Shown one piece after another: positions 11,781 through 20,426 of a stretch of 64,000 bases of DNA. The stretch covers positions 70,189,160 to 70,253,159 of the forward strand of contig OX104130.1 of assembly GCA_944470555.2 (NCBI GenBank), in the 5' to 3' direction. Below the pieces are notes generated by a model. That model was not told the DNA's origin, ran no database searches, and saw only the letters and a program-made list of their open reading frames with translations. Position 1 is the first letter of the stretch. Each line of letters starts with the position of its first letter. The translations under genes and the position numbers were made by a program. This DNA comes from Heterobilharzia americana (Eukaryota > Platyhelminthes > Trematoda > Strigeidida > Schistosomatidae).

Positions 11781-13829
11781 TTAGTCCCTTGGGTTCCTAG
11801 TGGAACATAGGGCTTCAGTAGTACGCCTCCAGTGACCTCTGTTCTCTGAGATCTTTTGAACCTGGTTCCACGACAGCCCACAACCTCTCATTTCCTCCTC
11901 GCATGACCTCCTCCATGTCACCCTCGGACGTCCAACTCGTCGCTTCCCATGGGGATTCCACTCGAGGGCCTGACGCGTGATGTCCTCAGTCGGCCTTCTC
12001 AGTGCATGCCCAATCCATCTCCACTTCTTCCTGCATATTTGTTGCGTGATAGGTTCTTGGTTGGTTCGTTCCCAGAGTTCCTTGTTGCTTATTTTTTCTG
12101 GCCATCTGATCTTCAGCAGAGAGCGTAAGCAGTTGTTGATGAATGTCTGTAGTTTATTGGAAATGCCTTTCGTGACGCGCCAAGTCTCTGAGCCATACAA
12201 GAGCACTGACTTGACGTTGGTGTTGAAAATCCGTATCTTGTTCCACATGCTGAGTGCAGAAGATCTCCACACTGGTTTCAGGCTAATGAACACCTGTCTT
12301 GCTTTTCCGATTCTGACTTTGACGTCCTCGTCCGTCCCGCCTGTAGTTGAAACAGTGCTTCCTAGATAAGTGAAGGAGGTTACTTCCTTCAAGTTTCTCC
12401 CGTTGACGGTGATTGGAGTTTGTTGTTGTTGTTGTTGATGGTGGTGGTGCGGTATCTTCATCACTTCTGTCTTCTCTATATTCACCTGAAGTCCCGTCTT
12501 AGCTGCCTCTTCTGTCAACTTGTTAGTTTTTGCCTGCAGATCTTCAAGTTTATGTGACATTAGGCATAAGTCATCGGCGAAATCCAAGTCTTCTAGGTTC
12601 TTTTCCGTCGTCCAGTGTATCCCCCTCTTCTCGCTGCCTACTGTTTGCTGCATGATCCAGTCCACCACAATAAGGAATATCATGGGGGATAGTAGGCAAC
12701 CTTGTTTCACTCCTGTCTTCACTTCAAAGGCATCACTGAGCTTCCCATTGTGGATTACTTGGCATGTGGCATCTTCATATAGTTGTTGAATGAGGCGGAT
12801 AAAGGTTTGCGGTACTCCGTAGTATTGAAGCAGTTTCCAAATTACTTCTCGGTCGACGCTGTCAAAGGCCTTCTCAAAGTCGATGAAGTTGAGGTATAGA
12901 GCTGATTGCCATTCTACGCTCTGTTCTATGATGATACGAAGCGTTGCAATTTGGTCAGCACATGATTTGTACTTCCTGAAGCCTGCCTGTTCCGGTCGCA
13001 GTTTTGAATCCAGTGCGTCTTTAAGCCTCTCCAGGATGATGCGGCTTAATATTTTACTTGGGGTGGACAGGAGAGTGATTCCGCGCCAGTTCTTGCAAGC
13101 ACTGAGGTCTCCCTTCTTCGGCAGTTTGACAAGGTAACCCTTCTTCCAATCGTCCGGTACCTTCTCTTCCTTCCACACCTTCTGCAATAGTGGTGTGAGC
13201 ATGTCCGCTGTTGTCTCTGCATCTGTTCTCAGTGCTTCTGGCGGTATTCCATCTGGTCCTGCTGCTTTCCCGCATTTCAGTAGCTTTATGGCGTTCAGGA
13301 CTTCCATTTTCGTTGGGGGATTTATGTTCACTTGTAATTCAGCGGCTGCAGGTGGTATTTCTGGACGAAGTGCAGGTGGTGGTCGATTCAAGAGCTTCTT
13401 GAAGTGGTCGGCCCATCGTTTCCTCTGTTTCTCTTCTTTTGTAATTAAATTTCCTTCTTCATCTTTTATTGGTTTCATCTGTGTTGGTCTCTTCCCTGAT
13501 AGCAACCTGGTTATTTGATACAATGTCGTCAGGTCTCTCTTACCTGCAGCCTGTTCTGCTTCACTTGCCAGTGTTTCGTAGAAGTGTCTTTTGTCTTTGC
13601 GTGCACTCTTCTTCACTTCTTTGTCCAGTGTTTTATACATTGTGCTCAGTTCCTCTTGTCGTTGAGCATCCTTGCACTGGTTTATCTTCTGCTTCACCAT
13701 CCTCCTCTCCTCTATCAGCTTCCAGGTATCCGTCGAGATCCATTCCTTGTCTTCTTTCTTCTTCCTTCCTAATACGGCTGTGCAGGTTTCTTTCCACATA
13801 GCTTTCAAAGACTTCCAGTGTTCTTCCAC
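11781..13829 (-). CDS. RTE reverse transcriptase (3' part of the element's broken reading frame)
   Basis: 682 codons open to the element's end. It copies element RNA into DNA at the nick made by the endonuclease. Visible are the fingers motif GKAAGPDGIPPEAL (about residues 183-197), motif A DFEKAFDS with D317, the SPMIFLIVVDW block, and the catalytic FADD (417-420). The C-terminal 100 or so residues hold the conserved RTE tail (ELWERTNQEP, RRVGRPRVTW). The first codon is GTG, not ATG, and the frame continues upstream in homology with sibling copies, so this is not a separate gene but the second part of one EN-RT polyprotein put out of frame near 13883. A His/Gln run interrupts the segment after the palm. 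The stop TAA is the first unit of the TAA tail. Confidence 0.9.
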   Translation of the reverse strand: MEEHWKSLKAMWKETCTAVLGRKKKEDKEWISTDTWKLIEERRMVKQKINQCKDAQRQEELSTMYKTLDKEVKKSARKDKRHFYETLASEAEQAAGKRDLTTLYQITRLLSGKRPTQMKPIKDEEGNLITKEEKQRKRWADHFKKLLNRPPPALRPEIPPAAAELQVNINPPTKMEVLNAIKLLKCGKAAGPDGIPPEALRTDAETTADMLTPLLQKVWKEEKVPDDWKKGYLVKLPKKGDLSACKNWRGITLLSTPSKILSRIILERLKDALDSKLRPEQAGFRKYKSCADQIATLRIIIEQSVEWQSALYLNFIDFEKAFDSVDREVIWKLLQYYGVPQTFIRLIQQLYEDATCQVIHNGKLSDAFEVKTGVKQGCLLSPMIFLIVVDWIMQQTVGSEKRGIHWTTEKNLEDLDFADDLCLMSHKLEDLQAKTNKLTEEAAKTGLQVNIEKTEVMKIPHHHHQQQQQQTPITVNGRNLKEVTSFTYLGSTVSTTGGTDEDVKVRIGKARQVFISLKPVWRSSALSMWNKIRIFNTNVKSVLLYGSETWRVTKGISNKLQTFINNCLRSLLKIRWPEKISNKELWERTNQEPITQQICRKKWRWIGHALRRPTEDITRQALEWNPHGKRRVGRPRVTWRRSCEEEMRGCGLSWNQVQKISENRGHWRRTTEALCSTRNPRD
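12421..12450. repeat. GTT/GGT microsatellite inside the reverse transcriptase frame
   Basis: Trinucleotide runs encode four His followed by six Gln on the minus strand. Sibling copies at 21106-21120, 28525-28550 and 45280-45310 also carry Gln-rich runs here, of varying length. It therefore looks like a tolerated linker between the palm and the C-terminal region. Confidence 0.8.
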
Positions 13830-14794
13830 ACAGGTTTCTTCAGGGATGTTCCTCGATATCTCCCATTTTGTCTTGATGGCTGCGTGAAGATCTCCTTTGT
13901 AGTTTCATCCTTCAGTTTCCGAGTGTTGTACTTGAATTGAGGTCTATCACCAGCTTCCTTGAAGGCTTTTAACTTGATTTGGAAGGTTCCTTGCACTAGA
14001 TAGTGGTCTGAACCTACATCTGCTCCTCTTCTTGACCTTGTGTTAAGTAGACTGCGTCTCCATTTTCTTGAGATTGAGATAAAGTCGATTTGATTTTTAG
14101 TGTGTCCATCTGGTGAAGTCCATGTCGCTTTGTGGATATCCTTGTGCCTGAACACACTGCCTCCAATCACCAAATCGTTGAATGCACAGAATTCTGCAAA
14201 CAATTCTCCATTCTCATTCATTTCACCTAGCGCCTCTCGACCCATGGTTAGTTCTCTTCCCGTGTTGTCCCCTCCCAGTTTGGCATTCATGTCGCCCATT
14301 AGAATTTTGATATCGCCAACTGACGTCTTGTCCAGTGTTGATTGAAGTTGTCTGTAGAAATCCTCCTTTTTCTCTTGCTCTGCATTATTTGTAGGTGCAT
14401 AACATTGTATGATTGTGACCTTTCTTCCTTTTGAGTTGAATCTTGCTGTCATGATCCTGGAGGAGATTGGTTCCCACTGCATGAGAGCCTTCGATGCTCT
14501 TGAGGACATCATGATAGCCACTCCCTCAGTGTGCTCGTGGTTGGCGTCTGGGTGACCGGAGTAGATTATTGATTCTCCAGTTGACAGTTTGGAGAGTCCA
14601 CTCCCATTCCATCTGCTTTCGCAAATCCCAAGCACTTCGATGTTATACCTTCTCATCTCCTTTGCAATCTGGGCTGCCTTACTGGGTTCAAACATGGTGC
14701 GGACATTCCATGTCCCCACGTTTACTTTCGCTTTCATCGAGAGAAGACACATCGGCCAATTGGCTTCCCGAAGGCTTTCACCAACTGGCGTCAT
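13805..14794 (-). CDS. RTE APE-type endonuclease (5' part of the element's broken reading frame)
   Basis: 329 codons from an ATG at 14794. It nicks target DNA to prime reverse transcription. All APE-family catalytic blocks are visible: GTWNVRTM (N30), ICESRW (E59), IQCYAP, GDMNAK (D168, N170), NQIDFIS and GSDH (S262-H264). The last about 28 residues (from after 'TKEIFT') are out of frame compared with the copies at 43740-43830 and 62810-62900, which read AAIKTKWEIS there. The frame then runs into a stop at 13805, overlapping the reverse transcriptase frame. In RTE elements one ORF of about 1000 residues is usual, so this is a single gene broken by a one-base loss. The start is chosen because the sibling copies keep the same ATGACGCC. 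Confidence 0.88.
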   Translation of the reverse strand: MTPVGESLREANWPMCLLSMKAKVNVGTWNVRTMFEPSKAAQIAKEMRRYNIEVLGICESRWNGSGLSKLSTGESIIYSGHPDANHEHTEGVAIMMSSRASKALMQWEPISSRIMTARFNSKGRKVTIIQCYAPTNNAEQEKKEDFYRQLQSTLDKTSVGDIKILMGDMNAKLGGDNTGRELTMGREALGEMNENGELFAEFCAFNDLVIGGSVFRHKDIHKATWTSPDGHTKNQIDFISISRKWRRSLLNTRSRRGADVGSDHYLVQGTFQIKLKAFKEAGDRPQFKYNTRKLKDETTKEIFTQPSRQNGRYRGTSLKKPVWKNTGSL

Positions 14795-14991
14795 TTCGCC
14801 TCTCCGATTCCAGCGCGGAATAAGTTTGTTTTCATTTTTTATATTTTGTTTGTGCTTTGAAGTTTCTTTAGCGGTTAGATTTGTTTTACGGGGTAGGGTT
14901 GCTAGCCCTATGCCCAGCCTTCCGTGTTTACCCGGGCTTAGGACCGGCTAGTAACTAGTAAACTAGTTAACCAGGCGAGGTTAGATTAATA
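14795..14991 (-). promoter_or_regulatory. RTE 5' untranslated region
   Basis: About 200 bp before the endonuclease ATG, conserved at the 5' ends of the copies beginning at 25353, 42600 and 61670. It starts with a GCCTGGTTAACTAG motif rich in self-complementary AACTAGTT units, then the block GAAGGTTGGGCATAG. An internal promoter is expected for non-LTR elements; none can be proved by eye. Confidence 0.6.
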
Positions 14992-15002
14992 TATCAATGT
15001 AA
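14992..15002. repeat. target-site duplication, right copy
   Basis: ATATCAATGTA, identical to 11708-11718. Confidence 0.85.
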
Positions 15003-15990
15003 TCATACTATTTTCGACATCTGATTTTTATAGTCCTATCACCTCTTATTCTTTGTTTCATTGGTTGTAAACCTTTCCACATCTCTGGTATAAGTGTTGG
15101 GTGTTGATTCGATGAGCAGAGATTAAGTAATCTCTCTCTGCACCTCATTATATTGGAATTAAGTACAGTGGTTGTGTGTGGTTGTGTTAATGCATGGCAT
15201 GTATTGCAATCGCCGAGTGGTTTGCTAGATTATTGATCTTATTCGAGTGTCATCTTATGTTTAGCTAGATTCACATGTTCTGTTATTCCAACTCAACTCG
15301 ATCGGCTATGTACTTGACTTTGGAGTTATTACATGGAATTTAATAGATTATATTATTATGCTTGTTTGGATCTATTGGATTCTTAAGCTAGCTGACAAAG
15401 CTTATCTCTGTGTAAGTTTGTAGGTTTTAATGCCACTATAATTTCAACTTTGTTGAGGATCCTATATAAAGTTTTTGATGTACCTTCCTCATAGGATAAC
15501 ACAATGAAAGCTGTGAACTTTCTACCCGTGTTGTCGTTATTAGCCATACTCGTGTTACTGTTGTTATTCCGTTTCGTGTTCATACGAGTTTCTGAATAAA
15601 GCGTTCAGGATAATTATTAACTATTAGCCTTTCTTTTATGTTTTTAATTTCTTGATCAAGCCCTTTTACTGACTAGTCAATTTTCCAGCTGTATCATTTA
15701 GACACTTGGATAAACCTACCTTGACTGAAATTGGATGAAATAACTTGAAGTTAATATACCTGTTGAAATGTATCAGTTTTCTGTAGAAGGTAGTATCCAA
15801 ACCACGATTTGTCCTTCGTTTTATCTTGAAATCAAGGACAAGTGATTCTTCTTGTTCATTTTCTACGTCGTAAGTGAATTAGATTGCGCCTACTACTGAG
15901 TTTATATGTGCCAGAAAATTGTCAATGTGTTCTGATTTCAACACAGTAAGTGTGTCATCCGCATATCGCCACCATTACCTAGTTACAGGA
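15003..15990 (-). mobile_element. Penelope-like element (type B), RT C-terminal and linker remnant plus 3' region
   Basis: On the minus strand, about 15990-15700 translates as RYADDTLTVLKSEHID, then FLAHINSVVGAI, then 'DTTFYRK', the palm motif C and the following block of PLE reverse transcriptases. About 15550-15390 gives YEEGTSKTLYRILNKV and VALKPTN, the linker before the GIY-YIG endonuclease. Several frameshifts and stops separate these parts. The catalytic YADD is kept. The rest down to 15003 matches the 3' regions at 4370 and 34000. The 3' end continues at 11718-11645, beyond the RTE inserted into it. Confidence 0.75.
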
Positions 15991-17439
15991 CTAAACGTTT
16001 GAAAAGCCATGTTTTCTCAAGTATCTAGACGATATATCTCCAGTCTATTATGCAGGTTATTATGGTAAGTGAAAATTTCTTTCAGTGTTCAGATCAGTTT
16101 CTAAATGCTTGACTGCAAGGAGTCAAAAAATCCTTCATATTCGTCGTTCCAAAGAAATAATCTTCTTTATGATTACATTCAATATCCACCGAATGTATAC
16201 TTTTCACTAAAAGACTCCACAAACTTAATGAGTGCAGTGATTCAATGTAGGGATTTTAAAGATTTTGAAGCACGCAGTATTACTGAAACAAAACTGGAGT
16301 TTTCTCTGGTCCTTGAGGTAAAAGCATATGAAATGTATCTGACTTACTCTTTCTTTCTTCACCGCCAATAAACATTCCTACCTAATTATGGCACTACAAT
16401 GAATTTTAGTGGTATAAAACTTGCCAGCGAATCCATCTACTGAAATGCATTTAGGCTCAGCTTAGGCGAGAAGAAATATCTGAGTTATCATGAATACTGT
16501 GATACCCGGTGTAGGGTTAGGGTTGATCACTATATGAAAATGATTAACAAAAAGGATATCACTCTAGTCTTCGCAATAAACCTGCCTATAGGCCTAAAAA
16601 TTAACCAACTTTGGCTTTAATTTATTCCCGGAAGTTTCTATATCGGCAAGGTGCATATGAGATTATTGATTTCTTCACCTTACTATTTTATAAGACTTGA
16701 ATTCAGGTTAGTGATGCCAAAAGTGAAAAACTATGGGGCATTAGCCCAAGTTTAACTCAAATTTCAGAAGGTCTATTTTATGAGACGAAGTTTCTCTGAT
16801 TTATTTCCAACTTGTAAGGATATAAACAAATATTTTCAAGTTTGTCTGACATCTGTTCAAGCAATACAGTAAAACGAAATGTAAAACTCAATAACTCTGG
16901 TTTGGTTTAGTTAAAATATTATAGCAAATTAAAGAAACATTTATAGAACAACTTGGACGTATACATCTTGCGATGGCCATTTATCAGCATACAACATTTG
17001 CAAATGACATTTAAAATTCATATTTATGGAACTATTTTACATCCCACCGAAAGATTTCATATGTGATCTCTTGAACAACAATTAAGATATATTAAATTCA
17101 ATGTGATGGTTTGTTGAGGTTCATCGAACACAAACATTCCACTATAACCAATCGTCTCACTTTTAGGCACCCTAACATACAATCTTTCAAAATAACTCTT
17201 CAGAAAAATCAAAACATCTGGTAGAATCATGTGACGACTCTATCAACTCTCCTACGCAGTTTTTTGAAAAGATCAATCATATTCATATTAACAACGACAA
17301 ATGTCATTAGAAGTTACGCCTCTGTACACCCCAAATGAAAATAAACTGGCTTAGGATACAATGACTCTTCTCCTAAACAATGATACATATCCCTTTGAAC
17401 ACATGCAACTGTAATGTTCACGTTTAATAGAAATTATTG
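15991..17439. other. no recognised gene
   Basis: AT-rich DNA. The open frame 16105-16371 (88 codons) has no recognised family. Further decayed PLE sequence may extend into 17100-17440, but I cannot show it. Confidence 0.45.
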
Positions 17440-17905
17440 ATTCATGCCTTAAAACATATATTCATTTCAGTGACAAACTCTACAAGCAGACAGAGAGAAT
17501 GCCGATTGGATAATCTATATCAGGACTAATGGCAGAAGCAGAGATACAGAGATCGGAAACTATGGTATTGCCGTTGATTGAACCAAAAATTTGGATTCAA
17601 CTTGTAAATGACTCATTTGTCATTGTTTAAAAAAACGAATCGAAAAGCGCTTACAAATTATTGAACAACATTTTCGACAACATTAACTTCCCAACTGAAA
17701 AGAAGTCAAATGAAAAACTTGTCTTTTTAGATTTTCCGATCACTAGAATGGGTTCAGGGAAATCGGAAATTGAAGTATACAGAAAACCAACACATGCGAA
17801 TCAAATCCTCAACTAAAATAGCAACAACCCAACATCATACAAAATCAGTTGCACAAAAATATTGTCCAAAAGTGCGAAAACACACTCTGGTACATAAACC
17901 ATATA
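17440..17905 (+). mobile_element. Penelope-like element (type A), reverse transcriptase relic
   Basis: The plus strand reads YIHFSDKLYKQTERMPIG, then SGLMAEAEIQRSETMVLPLI, then PKIWIQLVNDSFVIV, then 'EIEVYRKPTHANQILN', separated by stops and frameshifts. These are consecutive PLE reverse transcriptase blocks (motifs B to D). The catalytic pair expected as DD in 'RYVDDTFVI' is ND here, so the enzyme would be dead even if the frames were intact. No endonuclease part follows. Confidence 0.75.
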
Positions 17906-20426
17906 TGTATAAGGAATAGCATTACTGAATAGGATGTGATGAGGCTGGTGCCACGAAAAATTCATAAAAAATTTAATTTATCCAACTAAAATAAATAAGT
18001 GACCAAGCTACGAAAAAGCAATTATAAGTTATTTTTGTATAAATCTCGGTGTGCTTGAAAAAAAATAAGTTCAGCTTTTTGTCTAGCAATCTGATCCGAA
18101 CTTGTTCAGTAGAGTAATCAAAATCACACTATCGTCTGTATGAAACTGTGGTGTAAACAGTATATTTCATTTACATGTTCGCTATTCTTCAAGATATTAT
18201 TGTTTTGAGAATGAGTCTTAGTTACTGATTAGGAATGGATTTATAGAATTTAAATATACATGCTGAAGAATAACTGATTTTTGAAGCCAAAGTATGTTAT
18301 GCATACAGGTAACGGAGTACATTTAGCTTCATGTTGGCGAATCCTGATAAACAGATAGTCAAAAGAGAGAAGAACAAAAACAAACACTTATTTTTCATTC
18401 TTACTTCCACTATATGCATTATCACAATCCATAAAAGCCTATCATTATTTAATGAGCAGATGCTTTTTATCACTACTTATTTTACTGTACGTTAAGAATT
18501 TCACTCACGACGTATTCAATACTATTTCTTTGTAGTTCTGGTCAAGTGCTTTTCATTGAATCCTCACTTATTTCAGTGTGACTTACACTTCTAAAATAAT
18601 TGCACGTTGAATAAATTCTATCATGGAGTAAAATTTTATTTTAAATGCATCTAATCATTAGTTTCATTTTTGTGAACTTTGGTTCATCATTGCGCAGGAA
18701 ATTTAGTTGTACATATGGATGACTCAGACAGCTATAACCTACAGATAATAAGCACAAGACTTAGTGTTCTGCAGTATGATGTTGGATAAACTGAATTGAA
18801 CGATACATTATGTGGCCGAATTGTGCGTACAATACGCAGAAAGAGATGAGTGACTAACCACATGCGTTATCAGCAAGCGAAGTGAGTGTGAAAAATAACA
18901 TAGTTCAGACACTTTCCACTAAGTAGAAACAGCAGCATGTTCATGTTTCAGACGATCAGCAAAACTTTTTGTTTGTACCAGTGCTGATAAGGGCTACTGA
19001 ATCTCATTAGGTAGAATAGAAATGGGATCCGTGACCTGCTGGTTGGAAATCCACTGCGTAGAACATTTGGTCATAGCTTAATTGGTATGTCTAAGAAACA
19101 GTAAAAATGAAACTTATCAAAAACAGTTTTCGAATTTTCTCAGGTTTTTGATAGTTTATTAAATGTCGATCAATGGTGTAAACCCCTCTTTGAAAACAGA
19201 TGATTCCATACATAACACCCCAGTTCATTTAGTACACTTAGCGATAAACAGAAATGACATATATATTTCATTCAATTTGTCATATTTCACAAACGAGTAA
19301 CTTTCTACAAAAAGTTCAGATTTTTCCATAATAACTACAATCTTTTAATATAATGTACTTGAACAAAGAAGATTTTTTTTCTATTAGAAATTAAACAGTA
19401 CTCTCATATCTGGGATAAGGGTTTAGTATGCTTATCTTAACAAACACAATATTCCGCTTTGACATTCACAAGTCTTAAGCTTCTTATTCAGAATTTCTTT
19501 ACTTAATCCGTTACCGGTTTTGTTGATTAGATTGTCATGTGTAGCAAAACCGAAACGAAAATTTGTATAGTTAATTTACTTCGTAATGAAGTGTAAAAAT
19601 GTAGAAAGATGAATAAGATGCAGATACTTTTGAAATAAACCTTCACATTACGTACAAATGGGTTCTGCTGGCCTAATGTAAAAAAAAACAAAGCAGTTGT
19701 GCAAAGACCACACTGAAAACCACTGAAATAACGAATCAAAAATACTACCTTTGACTGTAAAAGCACATTATTCAGAAAAAAAAGGAAAGTAATTAGTTTT
19801 TTTCCCTAGACTCTATAGTTGCATTTACAAGTACTTGAAAAGATTGATAGATGTAATGACATTATTTGAATAAAAACTAATGAAACTAAGTTATCAGTGA
19901 AAGACAATTTAAAGAAAATTTTTTGTCAATAAACAACCATATTTTACCACCCTGCTAAAATTAGAAACTTTCTTCAAAGTGATTTATGATGCGAAATCAA
20001 ACATTTCAAAGTAACTTAGTACAGAAGTCGTTGCAGTTCAAGAGTGATTTCTTGGTTGAAAATAGGTAGTTTGAAATTTGTTTCAAAAGTTCATAGTCAT
20101 ATCATTTTGATTTGTCAAAACAAATTTGAGTGGCATTCAATCACATCCAATGTGTCAAAATATTACTAAGAAAGAGTCATCGAATACGCCTCAGTACAAC
20201 ATAAAAACACATATGTTTAATTACCACAATTAATTCCCACCTTTCGAAAATTCAGGATGAAAATAACCCTCTACACGCAAACCTGCAGCAATCAAATTTC
20301 AAGACGAAAGCACCATTTGGAGAAATTTATAAATAATAAACAAAACTTAAGCTTTACATTCTGTAAACATGATCATGTACCAAAAATAACAATCGCCACT
20401 ACGAAACAAAACGGAATATAAGACTG
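17906..20426. other. gene-free AT-rich stretch
   Basis: No gene, RNA or repeat was recognised up to the outer edge of the inverted repeat at 20427. Confidence 0.5.

Larger units (their letters stand above)
11719..14991 (-). mobile_element. full-length, nearly intact RTE-clade non-LTR retrotransposon
   Basis: A complete element of about 3.27 kb on the minus strand. It has a 5' UTR of about 200 bp (14795-14991), an APE-type endonuclease, a reverse transcriptase and a short TAA-repeat tail with virtually no 3' UTR. Endonuclease first, reverse transcriptase second, a short-repeat tail instead of poly(A) and the sequence type fit the RTE clade (SR2/Perere-like elements of schistosomes). Exact 11-bp repeats flank it. 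All catalytic motifs of both enzymes are visible; the only evident lesion is a 1-base deletion near 13883, relative to two sibling copies, which splits one reading frame into two. It sits inside an older PLE. It is the youngest-looking mobile copy in the window. Confidence 0.9.

Noticed and set aside
16511..16525. GTAGGGTTAGGGTTG, telomere-like repeat
   Set aside because: Only two units; too short to be an interstitial telomere.
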